Shown one piece after another: positions 1 to 42,202 of a stretch of DNA of 64,000 nt (the stretch's first letter is position 1; each line of letters begins with the position of its first letter). The notes under the pieces were generated by a model that was given only the letters and a program-made list of their open reading frames with translations, was not told where the DNA came from and searched no databases. The stretch spans positions 24,304,001 to 24,368,000 of the forward strand of contig OZ231128.1 in NCBI GenBank assembly GCA_965153355.1, given 5' to 3'. The translations under genes were made by a program, and so were the position numbers. Source of the stretch: Flaccisagitta enflata (lineage: Eukaryota > Chaetognatha > Sagittoidea > Aphragmophora).

Positions 1-245
1 CATGACGATGACCATGACGACGATGACGTTGACGACGACAAACTCCGTTCCCTCCGTCTATTAATAAAAAACGAAGCGAAACCAAAAAAAGGATTTAGAA
101 ACGGACGGATGGACTTGAATAGGAAACTTTTTTTTCCCAGGCGTTTCCGACGCTCAAAGCACGACGGGGTTTCCTCCCATTTTAGGCGTCTGGGCAAAGT
201 TGGTGCAAAAAAGGAAAGGGAAAAAAGAAGAAGATAAAAAAAAAC

Positions 246-440
246 AAGTCACCCGGGGACACAATATCGTTGCGGACGGGTGGGCAGAGGCATCCAACCC
301 CCCATACACACCCCAAACCCCACTCCATACAAAACATACATAAAATGTATACAAAACGCTCATTTTTCGATCACCTCTACGGATGGACCAACGGACGGAC
401 GGACGGACGAAGCCTCTTATAGAGCTGCGTGTCTGCAATT
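246..440 (-). mobile_element. Degenerate H-family element
   Basis: Contains a worn form of the H-family core (TTGCGGACGGGTGGGCAGAGGC near 270, given here as recognisable pieces), a GGAC/ACGG tetranucleotide run at 381-410 and the usual terminal phrase CCTCTTATAGAGCTGCGTGT. Boundaries are approximate. See 40187-40378 for the family description. Confidence 0.45.
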
Positions 441-493
441 TAAAAGAAAATAAAAGGAAAAAAAGAGAAAAAAAGGAATTTAAGGAAAAATAA

Positions 494-1168
494 AGAAACA
501 AGGCCGGATACACGGCAAGACAGTCGCGGACGATTGGGCAGGGGCCTAATGCAATAATCGCTCGGAATTCAACAAAATTCGTAACAGACGTTCCAACCTA
601 CCGACCGACACGGCAAGGTGTACAGTCAGTGGACAAAACAAATTAGGTAGAGAGTTCACTCTGTTGGCTTTGATCCAACCTTCTGTTATCAAACAGCAGG
701 CTGTAAACAACTGGTTGTGAAAATTACAGTCAGCTGTCATCTTACAAAGTCGGCAAAAATCCAACCTAAATAGAATAAAATGTGACTAGCAATAATCCTG
801 ATGAAATTCCGAGAAGTTTGATATGTTACACCTAACACTTTTTATAAGAAATAATTTTCAAACATTGTATTATAACATTATCAAATACTAATAAATGAAT
901 TTTTATTTTCATATAAAAGTATATGTTGTGACATATCAAACTTATCAGAATTTCACCAGAATTATGAATTTGCAAGTCTTGTTCAATTTGGTGAAAGTTG
1001 GATTTTTGCCAACTTTGTAGCATGACAGCTGGCTGTAATTTTTACAACCAGTTCTTGTTTACAGCCTGCTCTTTGATAACAGCAGGTTGGATCAAAGCCA
1101 ACAGAGTGAGCTCTCTACCTATTTTGTTTTGTCCACTGACTGTGTAGAGTCGCGTGTCCGCGACTAAA
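494..1168 (-). mobile_element. H-family element interrupted by a foldback insertion
   Basis: Starts ACAAGGCCGGATACACGGC, carries CCGACCGACACGGCAAGGTGTA up to 622, and resumes at 1143 with TGTAGAGTCGCGTGTCCGCGACT. The 520 bp between is a separate inverted-repeat element. Removing it and one TGTA copy gives the usual uninterrupted H-family end, so this copy was present before the foldback inserted. Confidence 0.8.
623..1142. mobile_element. 520 bp foldback MITE with TGTA target duplication
   Basis: Both ends are CAGTCAGTGGACAAAACAAA in inverted orientation. The similarity continues about 140 bp inward through the GGCTTTGATCCAACCT and CAGCAGGCTGTAAACAA segments. TGTA is present at 619-622 and 1143-1146, directly flanking the element. 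No transposase is encoded, so it is non-autonomous. The CAGT terminus resembles Tc1/mariner ends, but a 4 bp duplication is not typical of that group, so I leave the superfamily open. Confidence 0.85.
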
Positions 1169-1440
1169 AATCCAAACAAACCCGACTGAGCAATGAAGCG
1201 TCTGGACTGTGTCTCCGCAGTTTTTGTCCAGGCAAACTGACAGACAAACAGACGGAGAGATGGATGGATGGACAGATGGACCAACAGACAGACCCTTTAA
1301 TAGGGATGCATTTCTAACGGCTGCATCTAAAAAGGACTGAAAATACAAACACAAAAAAATACTCTTTAACTATCTCTGAAGTATATGTTTCCAAAGTATT
1401 TCCGCGGAGACTGATCGGCTGAGAGAGAGAGATAAAGAGT

Positions 1441-1443
<3 letters not shown>

Positions 1444-1525
<82 letters not shown>

Positions 1526-1546
1526 ATTTAGAGAGAGAGAGAGAGA
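1444..1546. repeat. (AG)n microsatellite
   Basis: Almost pure AG dinucleotide with one interruption (AATGAGATTT) near 1520. Confidence 0.95.
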
Positions 1547-1559
1547 TTATTATTTTATT

Positions 1560-1663
1560 TATTTATTTATTTGTTGTATTATTGTTGTGTTGTGTGTTGT
1601 TGTTTGTGTTTGTGTGTGTACTATTGTTTTTGTTTTGTTATTGTGTTGTTGTTAGTTGTTGTT

Positions 1664-1713
<50 letters not shown>

Positions 1714-1835
1714 CATTGTTTTCGTCATTGTCATCAACGTCGTCATTGCCGTCGTCGTCCTCGTCATCATCATCGTCGTCATCATCGATATTAGTTACGT
1801 GGTCATCATCAACAAAATCATCATCGTTTTTTGTC
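1560..1835. repeat. TTG/GTC/ATC trinucleotide tract
   Basis: TTG-rich sequence becoming near-perfect (TTG)n at 1662-1711 and then degenerate GTC/ATC repeats. It opens long artefactual frames (poly-Leu, poly-Val, poly-Asp/Asn) that are not genes. Confidence 0.9.
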
Positions 1836-2250
1836 ATTTTTCAGTCTGTTACGATAAAAAAAATCAAAATGGAAGAAAAAGAAGGAAAAAGGGAGAAAAA
1901 AGTGTCACAGTCGGAATTCAGTACAGGAAGATTGAAACGAAGCATTAGGAAGAGATTTCTTATGAAAATGCAGCAATTCAAAGTGAGCCTGTAACTGGTC
2001 ATCGTCATTTCACTATGAATGAAAATCAAACCCCTACACTAAAGATCGGGGAATTTCGGGAGGTTGCCCGGCTTAGGTGTTGTAGTGCTCAGTGTAAGCC
2101 ACAACATCGAGGGTTTAAACTTCCCAAACGGAGGTGAAGTTTTGAGACGTTTTGAAAAAGCTAAAAGAGTAGTAAGATGATGTTCTATGACACATTTTAT
2201 TCATTTTAGAATTTTTTCCTCTAATCTTGCACTGTGGGGGGGGGGGGGGG

Positions 2251-2414
2251 GATGGACGGACGAACGAACGGACGAACTAACGAACGAAAGTCCCCTGTGT
2301 TCTACAGGACTTTGTCCCCTTCGGGGCCGCTGCCCTGCTTCTCATTCCAATTTACAACCATGCAAAGCAGGGCAGCGGGTATCGCTGACCACGTATTGCC
2401 CTTGGGCGACCTGT
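2251..2414 (-). mobile_element. Family A element, short form without minisatellite
   Basis: Reads, in reverse, the A-family left end: GGACGAAC tetranucleotides, CCCCTGTGTTCTACAGGAC, TTCGGGGCCGCTGCCCTGC, then TATCGCTGACCACGTATTGC and CCCTTGGGCGACCTGTT. It keeps one arm only. A G homopolymer lies at 2236-2250. See 8189-8692 for the family. Confidence 0.75.
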
Positions 2415-3432
2415 TACACAATTGATTATGAGAAAAATAAAAAAATCAGGTAATATGAAAACAAGCCTAGATACACAGCCAATAGGTAGTTACCTGTGGA
2501 TGGGCAGGGGAAGTTATTTAGGTGGAAAAAGGCGTTTTGTGCCATCCAAAATTCATCTTTGGACCTTCAGACTTATGGCTCCATCTCCATTTAGAGTCGC
2601 TTAGCGAAGGACTAAGAAAGAAAACGATGAGATCTTGGACCCTTAAGTTAAACTGCATACAAGTCTTTCAATCATAATGTAACAGGGTGAGCAAAAAAAA
2701 TTTCACAAACCTGATAAAGCATTGAAAAATATTGTGATGTAGGGCAAATATCATTATGATATGAATCAAATACCTAATTTCAGTAATTTAGAATACTAAT
2801 GAGCTAATACTGTTGGCTATGGGCAATAGATGAGGGCAGGAAAATGAATTATTATTATGGTCACATGTAGTCTATGTGCCATGATTTTGATTGTTCCTTT
2901 GATCAATTGGCATCAATTTTTCTTCATTTTGTCGGAGATTTCTAATCCCCCTGACCCAATCATCAGTTGTTATGACTATCTGACATTAAGGTAACATGTT
3001 TTGCATGACTATGACCAGCAGGGGACGCCATGCATGAGGAAAACACTGGATTAAGTAGGGTTTCTATCTCTCCAAATTTGGCTGATAAAATTCTTACAAA
3101 ATCTGACTGTACGGGTTAACTTTGATGCCTTCTAATGGGAACAGCAATTGGAAAAGTTGATGGTGGCCCATACTACTGTGCAATAGTACTAGTTGTGGGG
3201 TTATGATCCAAATTTCATCTTTCCAAAGTACGTAAAAATGCTGTTTCCATACTCATATGTTTGTGCAAAATTTTTTGCTCATCCTGATAATAGCTGCACC
3301 AAGAAGGGGGCCCAGATATCCCAATTGTAGAGGGGCCCTAATTTTCTCTGTTGGCCCCTAACCAACTAAAAATTCTTTTAAGTATTTTAGATATTGACCA
3401 TATCATATTCAAAACACATTTAGGCTAAAACA
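2415..3432. other. About 1 kb with no recognised feature
   Basis: Low-complexity-poor AT-rich DNA without a convincing exon, splice pair or repeat family. It precedes the candidate promoter of the ankyrin gene. Confidence 0.5.
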
Positions 3433-3582
3433 ATAACGGATACACGGCTACCACATTTCCATGCAGGTGGGCAGGGGCCATATCTGCGATTTCTTGAGCA
3501 TTTGGGCAGGTGCAGTGTGGCCAAAGACCGCAAAAGTGACAAAAGAAAATAAGACAAGCTGGTGTGTAGAGTCGCGTAGCAT
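3433..3582 (-). mobile_element. H-family element
   Basis: ACGGATACACGGCTACCAC ... GGTGGGCAGGGGCCATAT ... ATTTGGGCAGGTGCAGTG ... TGTAGAGTCGCGTAGCATGCGACT. It lacks most of the tetranucleotide tract. It ends about 130 bp upstream of the candidate TATA box. Confidence 0.75.
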
Positions 3583-3712
3583 GCGACTAATGAGCGTAAG
3601 CCTACTTGGTGTCAAAACACCTCAGCCAAATCCTAATTTGAGTCAAGTGATTAGCGAGGACAACATATGGCACAGTTCTCACAGAAATTTGATTTAGCAC
3701 TCGAGAGCGAAA

Positions 3713-3720
3713 TATATAAA
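3713..3720 (+). promoter_or_regulatory. Candidate TATA box
   Basis: TATATAAA 112 bp upstream of the ATG at 3832. Spacing allows a 5' UTR of roughly 80-90 nt. This is motif matching only, in AT-rich DNA, so support is weak without a transcript. Confidence 0.35.
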
Positions 3721-3831
3721 AAAGAATTTAAAACCTCAAATAATATTGAAGCTAAAAGTCGCAATCAAAATCATTGATAAGAGCTACGAAGATATCTTAA
3801 AAAGACATCGGCAAGAGACAGAGACAGAAAG

Positions 3832-35487
<31,656 letters not shown>

Positions 35488-35509
35488 GAGACGGTAAAAT
35501 TACAAAGAA

Positions 35510-35658
35510 AACAAGGCCAGAAACACGGTATCAACATCGCGGGGCGATTGGGCAGGGGCAGTAATGAAAAAAAAACATTCAGAATTCAAAAACCTGACGG
35601 AGGGACGGACGAACTGACGGACATTGCAAGGTCTAGAGTCGCGGAATTGTGACCAAAA
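35510..35658 (-). mobile_element. H-family element in the predicted 3' UTR
   Basis: AACAAGGCCAGAAACACGGT ... CGGGGCGATTGGGCAGGGGC ... GACGGAGGGACGGACGAACT ... GTCTAGAGTCGCGGAATTGT. The hairpin is mutated, so it is an older copy. Confidence 0.75.
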
Positions 35659-36009
35659 ACATGATATCTATTAATAGGGTAGGAAGCGGCAGAATAACAA
35701 AAAGCCCCAGGCGCTTTTGATATTGAAATATGACTCTGCTCGTTAACCCTCCAATTAGCGCCCCTTTAATATTGTAAAAAAACTGTTATTCAGTCTATCT
35801 TTTTCATGAAAGACTACAAAAATGCTAAATTTTACTCACAATGGAGATATTAATTACATATTAGAGTGGTCACTATCTGACCATTTCATCTTGGTCTCTC
35901 CGGCATGAACATGGGCCATCCACTACTTCCAAGTGGTATTTCTCTCAAAGGTTTTTGCTTTTTAAGCATCTGAAAACCCTACGGAGTAAGATGTGCAGAT
36001 GAAGGTGGA

Positions 36010-36070
36010 TGTTGTTTTTTTTTTCTTTTCTTTTTTTTTTTTTTTTTTTTTTTCTTTTCTTTTTTTTTCA
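36010..36070. repeat. T-rich homopolymer tract
   Basis: T runs with single C interruptions. Confidence 0.9.
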
Positions 36071-36199
36071 AGTTCGTAAGTTATGCCTATCAAAGGGAAA
36101 GACATCATGAAATGCGTTCAAATCACATTGATAGGATTAGTTATATAGGCTGGGTACACGTTACTACAAACTACCAAATCAGAACCCCCTCCCTCCAAT

Positions 36200-36382
36200 A
36201 ACAAGGCCAACACCTATGAGTCGCGTGCGAGACTTACTGATTGACTTAGAAGGACTTAGTATACCCTAAAATGACTTAATATGACTTAAAGAAATAAAAT
36301 TAATAAAAAAAGTAAAAGTGTGACGGATAGACGGACAGACGGACAAAGCGGGGTGTAGAGTCGCATGCACGCAAATAAAAAG
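36200..36382 (-). mobile_element. H-family variant with GGCCAACACCTATGAGTCGC end
   Basis: Starts AACAAGGCCAACACCTATGA, carries GACTTAAAATGACTTA-type units, AAATAAAATTAATAAAAAAA, ACGGACAGACGGACAAAGCG, and the worn hairpin GTCGCATGCACGC. Short version of the 56868-58600 element. Confidence 0.78.
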
Positions 36383-37580
36383 GTGATATATGACATCATG
36401 AACCATATCTTGACACTCTTGTTCCATCACTTTTTTGCACCATTTTTTTCATAAAATTTTCCATTTTTGACCAAAAATCTGTTTTAATATGTGCTATGTG
36501 AGCCCATTCATACTATTTTAAAGAATCAGTCTTCAAATTGCATGCTTTGTACCATAAAATGATCGTAAATTAGCAAAATTTTCAAGCAATATCTTAGAAA
36601 AGAGTAAGAATTATTTTAAATAGGTAACTTGACTGTATTATTACCGACACAGTTTGTATACTATGGTCAAATTTTTTTTGAGAGGCTGTTCATATCTATT
36701 TGACACTAGTATAAAACTTTTTTGCCATAAGATTTTTAGCATTTTGGATGTCTTTGTCAAGTTCCTTTTAAAAAATGTCAGCTGACAATTGAATTTCAAA
36801 AAATAGGATATTTTATTTTGAAAAATTCATTTGGGGCACTTTCCGTTGGAGTAAAGGTATGAAATTTGAATGGTAGTCAAAGGAAGCATTTAACTTAAAG
36901 CATTTTAAATTTTGTAACAATCGGTGGATTTTAAGTATCAATTTTGTGAGTTTTTCCATTCCAAATTGCGAAATTTGAAGTTTTTGAAAAAAACATTTTT
37001 CATCCCCTAAATAACAAATCTTGAACATAGATGAATATTTTGCATTTTTAAAAACATCAGACCCAAGATAATGTAATTTACTAGGGTCTGATGTTTTTGG
37101 TTTTTCCAATTTTTCAATTTCTATGCAAATTTGTTATTTAGGGTGCACCTATGTTAGATTCAACAGAAATATGAAAAAAAGGATGTTTTTTGTTCATAGT
37201 TTTAAATGGGGCACTTCCTGGTAAAGAAAAGTCATGAAATTTATATGGTAGTTAAATGAAGCACCAAACCACCCGCATGTCAATTTTCATTACTATAAGA
37301 CAATTTTTGATATCTGTTTAAGAATTTTTAAATATTTATTTGTGAAATTTATGGAATTAGTCATTTTTAAAGGAAAAATCACTATTTTTTTTCTCTGATG
37401 ATATTTTGCATCAATTTTCTCTGTTAACTACCCAAAGTGACATATATCATCAGGTGAATTATTTGTTTTTGGTAAAAAACATGATGATTTTTTTGCTCTT
37501 GGCGAAACTGAAGTGTCACAATAATTTTCATTGTGTCATATGAAGGAATGAATTCTTTATTTCATTTGTTTTTTGCATTG
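36383..37580. other. AT-rich DNA with a diverged tandem duplication
   Basis: A segment around 36805-36900 (GGGGCACTTTCCGTTGG ... ATGGTAGTCAAAGGAAGCA) recurs diverged at 37180-37265 (GGGGCACTTCCTGGTAA ... ATGGTAGTTAAATGAAGCA), about 370 bp apart. Function unknown; the 98-residue reverse frame here has no recognised domain. Confidence 0.5.
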
Positions 37581-37581
37581 A

Positions 37582-37674
<93 letters not shown>

Positions 37675-37712
37675 GGTGTGTGTGTGTGTGTGTGTGTGCG
37701 GGTGTGTGTGTA
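37582..37712. repeat. (GT)n microsatellite
   Basis: GT repeat with two GCGG interruptions. Confidence 0.96.
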
Positions 37713-37819
37713 TGTGACAACCGCAGCTCCTGAAATGCACATTTCCAAACCTTTCAACTTGACCTTCATAAATCAACGAAGTAACCAAGGGATGGATGGA
37801 CATACAGATTCATGACAGA

Positions 37820-38195
37820 AACCAAGGCCAAAATCCCAGCGTTTAGACCAAAATCCCAGCCTCGGGGCCAAAATCTCAGCTTTGAGGCTCCAATTCTTGC
37901 CTTGAGGCTCAAGTCCCAGGCTCAAGGCCCAAATCTCAGCCATTAGGCCCAAATACCAGCCTCGAGGCCCAAATCTCAGCTCTCTGGCCCAAAACCAGAA
38001 TTGAGGCCGAAATCTTAACCCAAATAACCAAACCTGAATTAATTGGAGGAGAAGGAGAAAATTCTCCATGTGTGTGAAAGCATAGGTCATCGAGCCCTTT
38101 GGGGCCGCTGCCCTGCTCCCTCACTCAACTTCAAGCACAAGTAACTCAGGCAGGGCACGAGTACCGCTGGCCATTCAAAACTTTTGCGACTATTA
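37820..38195 (-). mobile_element. Family B element, reverse
   Basis: GGCCCAAATCTCAGCC-type minisatellite, GGAGAAAATTCTCCATGTGT, GAAAGCATAGGTCATCGAGC, TTTGGGGCCGCTGCCCTGC, GAGTACCGCTGGCCATTC. Confidence 0.78.
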
Positions 38196-38209
38196 CCCAT
38201 GGTGGCCCT

Positions 38210-38303
38210 TTTTAGTTGCAGACACGCAACTCCACCTTGCTGTGTTGGTCCGTCGGTAGGCCCAACCGTCCCCGACTGGATTACAGTGTATCCGGCCTTC
38301 TTA
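38210..38303 (+). mobile_element. H-family deletion derivative
   Basis: TTTTTAGTTGCAGACACGCA through a short GGTCCGTCGGT tract straight to CAACCGTCCCCGACTGGATT and GTGTATCCGGCCTTCTT. Interior mostly deleted. Confidence 0.78.
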
Positions 38304-38344
38304 AATGTGTTCTCGCATCTCAAGAAGAAGCCTTGTCCGTTCTG

Positions 38345-38503
<159 letters not shown>

Positions 38504-38571
38504 CTCTATCTTTTTTTTTCAATAGGAAAGGCCATGATGACGAAGATGACAAAGGTAATGTAGATGACCGA

Positions 38572-38572
<1 letters not shown>

Positions 38573-38659
<87 letters not shown>

Positions 38660-38670
38660 CACACACACAC
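38573..38670. repeat. (CA)n with a (CGCA)n core
   Basis: CA repeat containing nine CGCA units at 38611-38648. Confidence 0.95.
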
Positions 38671-38787
38671 GGTTTCTTAACAAGCTCAGTGGCAGAAAGA
38701 AAATACAGAGGACCTATCTAAAGGATTTGGGGACTTATCTGTTCGTTTCTTGTCCCAAAATTGTAAAACTTTTGCTGGAAAGCGTTT

Positions 38788-39021
38788 TTGGTTGCAAGCT
38801 AAGCGACTCTATAAGAGGGAAAATATGTCTGTATATAGGAAGGTATAAAGTTAATGCGAAAGTTCTATTCTAAGGACGCGATGTTAACGTGAAGTTATCG
38901 CGAAGTTAACACGAAAGTTCTATTCTAAGGACGCGAAATTGGCTGAAATAGCAACTTTTGAGCATTACAGCCCCTGCCCAGCCACCACAATACAGCCCCC
39001 GCCGTGTATCCAGCCTAGTTG
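38788..39021 (+). mobile_element. Degenerate H-family element
   Basis: GGTTGCAAGCTAAGCGACTC, TATAAGAG, then CAGCCCCTGCCCAGCCACC and CCGTGTATCCAGCCTAGTTG. Includes a local duplication of AAAGTTCTATTCTAAGGACG. Confidence 0.6.
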
Positions 39022-39045
39022 AATTTGGATGTCCCTTTAGTATTT

Positions 39046-39245
39046 CTAGTCACGGACAAGTAACTCTATAGGATGCTTTGTCCGTTGGTCCATTGGTAAG
39101 TCCGTCCGTAATGACTTTGTCAAAAAGCAGAAAAATGATTGCTCTAGATGTATGTGTGTGGGGTTGGGGTTTGGGTGTGGATAGGGGTTAGGGGCCGGAC
39201 GCCCCTGCCCACCCATGTGTGGAGATATTATAACTGCGTGGTACA
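39046..39245 (+). mobile_element. Degenerate H-family element
   Basis: CTAGTCACGGACAAGTAACT, CTTTGTCCGTTGGTCCATTG, GGACGCCCCTGCCCACCCAT. Right end not preserved. Confidence 0.5.
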
Positions 39246-39492
39246 TTATAAAATGAGCTCATATTGAGGTCTGGAGCGCAATTCGTTTAGGAGACATGAT
39301 AGCGCAATGTTGTGAGGGTTTTCACCATTTTCCTGAAAATGATATCAACTTTGGAAGACTGTTGCTCCTAAACGAATCAAGCTAGAAATCTCAACTTGGG
39401 CTCATTTTCAAGAGCTGTGTCTGCCCTTTGAAATGAGTTTAAGTTGAGGTCAATTCGATAAAGAGATATGAGCCATTGAATTCATCTCTTGA

Positions 39493-39692
39493 AACAAGGC
39501 CGGATACACGGCCAATACCAGTCGCGGACGGGTGGGCAGGGGCGGAAATGCGCGTTTTTACACTTTCAAACTCGATCACCACGGACCAACCGACCAACCG
39601 ACGGACGGACGGATGGACGGACGGATGGACGGACGGACGGAGGGACGGACGGACGGACAAAGCCTCTTATAGAGTCGCTAGTCCGCGACTAA
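39493..39692 (-). mobile_element. H-family element
   Basis: AACAAGGCCGGATACACGGC, CAGTCGCGGACGGGTGGGCA, a long (GGAC)n run at 39600-39655, TATAGAGTCGCTAGTCCGCG ACT. Confidence 0.9.
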
Positions 39693-40186
39693 AAAAGAAG
39701 AAAATAGGCATTCACCACTTTTACCCCTCCTCCTCATCCTACTCCGTATTGTTTTAGTCGGGTAGAAGAGTCGTCAAACTTGGGAAATATACTCTGTAAT
39801 AGTGATGTGATGCCCTCTTAAATGCCGTGGTGAGCAACGTAATCGAGTCATGTATGACCACTCTATTACATATACATCTGTTTGAAAGTCTTTGAAATTA
39901 CTCAATATTTTTGTCCAAATCTCTTCTGAAAAATGTAATACCAAGAAATAAAGAGGGGGGCGCTTTTTGGAGGGGGGCGCTAAATGGAGTTACTCACAAA
40001 AGCGTAACTATCAAGCTCAAAAGTGTAGACACATGATTAGCATTTATCTATCTATCAGTTGAATAATACCTAATTTAATCCCGGAACATCCCTCATTTTG
40101 GAAAACGTTTGAGTGTTCTTCTTATTCAGAGGCTTTCTCCAATCTATCACTTAAACAGTAAACTGCTTTCAACAGAAAATGATTTT

Positions 40187-40378
40187 TAGTCGCGTGCTAC
40201 GCGACTCTACAACCCGCTTTGTCGGTCCGTCCGTCCGTCGGTCCGTCCATCACACTTTACTTTTTTTTTGTTTTTGCGGTCTTTGGCCTCACCGCTCCTG
40301 CCCAAATGATTTAGTGACCTCAAATACAGCCCCTGCCCACCCGCACGCGACTGGGGTAGCCGTGTATCCGGCCTTGTT
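40187..40378 (+). mobile_element. H-family element (reference copy), Helitron/HINE-like
   Basis: Order: AGTCGCGTGCTACGCGACT hairpin; CTACAACCCGCTTTGTC; a (GGTC/CGTC)n tract; ACACTTTACTTTTTTTTTG; GCGGTCTTTGGCCTCACCGC; TCCTGCCCAAATGATTTAGT; CCCCTGCCCACCCGCACGCG; ACTGGGGTAGCCGTGTATCC; GGCCTTGTT. It has no long inverted ends and no coding capacity. A terminal hairpin beside CT(A)A, an internal tetranucleotide array and no obvious target duplication are features known from Helitron-derived HINE, DINE-1 and molluscan pearl elements. The match is structural; I have not compared sequences. Confidence 0.85.
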
Positions 40379-41165
40379 TTTTTTCTAATCTGTTTTCAAG
40401 AAAATGAATGGATTGATAGCAAAATGCGGCCACGCAAATTTGGATCTTTGGTTTCATTTCTGATGGTTATGAACAATTTTCTTGGAGCGTTACAATTCAG
40501 AGGAGCTCCACTTTGTAGCTGTCACACTTCTTACAATGCCACGGCATAGTAATATGTAGGGCGGAAAATTCCTCTACATGATGGGAAAGAGGGTCAAATT
40601 CTGTTCTTGTACCTAAAATCCCAAGTCTTAACTTCAATTTATGTGGTCACAGTGAAATTTCAAAGTTTATCTTCACAAAAATAAAAACTGAATTGTAACT
40701 TCGCCGACCAAGCCTCGTAGTTAATTCTTTGTTTCCACACAGCGCCTCACACACAAATGCGCGATTCTTTGAAGACTTTATTTTGTAAAATTTCTTAAAA
40801 TTCAAATTGCCATATCTCAGGAACTGATAGAGCTAGCCCAATGAAATTTCACACGGTTGATACCTAGGTGTTCTTTGAGTATTCTTTGCCTAAATTTTTG
40901 TCAAGCCGTCTAACCAGACAGATAAAAAAATGAAACTAGTCATCCAAGGATCGCACATGGTCAGCGGCACCCGATGCCCTGCTTAGCAATCGCCAAAATG
41001 AGATCTGATTGAAAGTTTGTTTAGCAAACTCTTGTATCGAGATCGAGAAATTCGACGATCAGGAAATTCAGAGAAATAATTACTGAATTGAGGGGCAAAA
41101 CCACTTTTGCCAGGGTTGGGATGCTGTCACATTGTAACTTTGTAGTATAATTGTGGCCAGGGGAG
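40379..41165. other. No recognised feature
   Basis: AT-rich spacer, with a lone fragment of an A/B left end near 40945-40985 (CATCCAAGGATCGCACATGG, TCAGCGGCACCCGATGCCCT). Confidence 0.5.
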
Positions 41166-41169
41166 AATT

Positions 41170-41380
41170 TTCCTCTTCACTTCCATCTAAGTATTTTGGA
41201 GTAGAGGAATTTTCATGGAGAGGAATTTTCAAGGAAATTAATTTTTTATTTACTGGGGAATTTTGGAGAAGAGGAATTATGGAGGAGAGGAAATTTGGAA
41301 AGGAGGAATTTTGAGGAGAGGAACTTTGGAGAGGAAGAGGAATTTTGAAGGAGAGGAATTTTGGAGGAGAGGAATTTTTC
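41170..41380. repeat. GGAGAGGAATTTT minisatellite
   Basis: Irregular 13-18 bp units built on GAGAGGAATTTTGGAG, about ten copies. Confidence 0.8.
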
Positions 41381-41509
41381 AGTTACTGAAAAATGGCATA
41401 TTTACCAAGGTAAAAAAATAAGAACTCGGTAACTTCCTATCGGCATAGCAACTTTTACCAATGATTGGCTAAAGTAAAGCAAAAAATAAAGTAATTTACC
41501 CCAATGAAA

Positions 41510-41710
41510 GTAACCGAGTAAAAGAGTAAGAAAGTAAGAAAGCAAGAAAGCCAATTATGGAGGAGGTAAAAAGTAAGAAAGTAAGAGAGTAAGAAAATAA
41601 AGAGTAACAGAGTAAGAGAGTAAGAAAGTAAATTACTGAAAGTAAACAAGTAAATTGTGGGTCATTTACTGGAATTACAGTAAAGTAACAAAAGGGTAAG
41701 AGTAAGAGAA
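41510..41710. repeat. AGTAAGAA minisatellite
   Basis: AGTAAGAAAGTAAGAGAGTA-type units, purine plus T, period 8-9. Confidence 0.75.
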
Positions 41711-41817
41711 AAATCCGCCTTTGCCATGGAAGTTACATTGTGGCTGTTCCCCGCAAAGAGTTGGGAGTGATGAACTCGCATACATTCGCGATTACCAGTA
41801 GGTGGCTGGCAAGGGTA

Positions 41818-41987
41818 ACAAGGCTGGATACACGGCAATCCAGTCACGGACGGTTGGGCAGGAGCAGTAATGCAAAAACCGCTCAGAATTCAAAAATGTG
41901 ACGGACGGACGGACGGACCGACTGACCTACCGACCTACCGACCGACCGACACGGCAAGGTGTAGAGCCGCGTGTCCGCGACTAAAAA
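41818..41987 (-). mobile_element. H-family element
   Basis: AACAAGGCTGGATACACGGC, AATCCAGTCACGGACGGTTG, ACCGACCTACCGACCGACCG, GTAGAGCCGCGTGTCCGCGA. Subtype shared with 494, 56083 and 61835. Confidence 0.9.
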
Positions 41988-42084
41988 GTAAAGAAGAGTA
42001 AAAGATTATGACAAAATGTAGAAAGAGATTTTGTCCTTCACAATGGATTAGTATTAGTTGGGAAAGCAAGGCAAAGTAGGCCAA

Positions 42085-42202
42085 TAAGGTGCGACGTGAG
42101 GATCATCCAACGAGTGCGTTACCCGACCGACCGACCAACCAACAGACCAACCGACGGACACAGCCAGTTATAGAGGTGCTTTGTCGCACCTGAAAACTTT
42201 TT
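42085..42202 (-). mobile_element. H-family element, GTGCG subtype
   Basis: AAGGTGCGACGTGAGGATCA, CGTTACCCGACCGACCGACC, ATAGAGGTGCTTTGTCGCAC CT. Confidence 0.8.
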
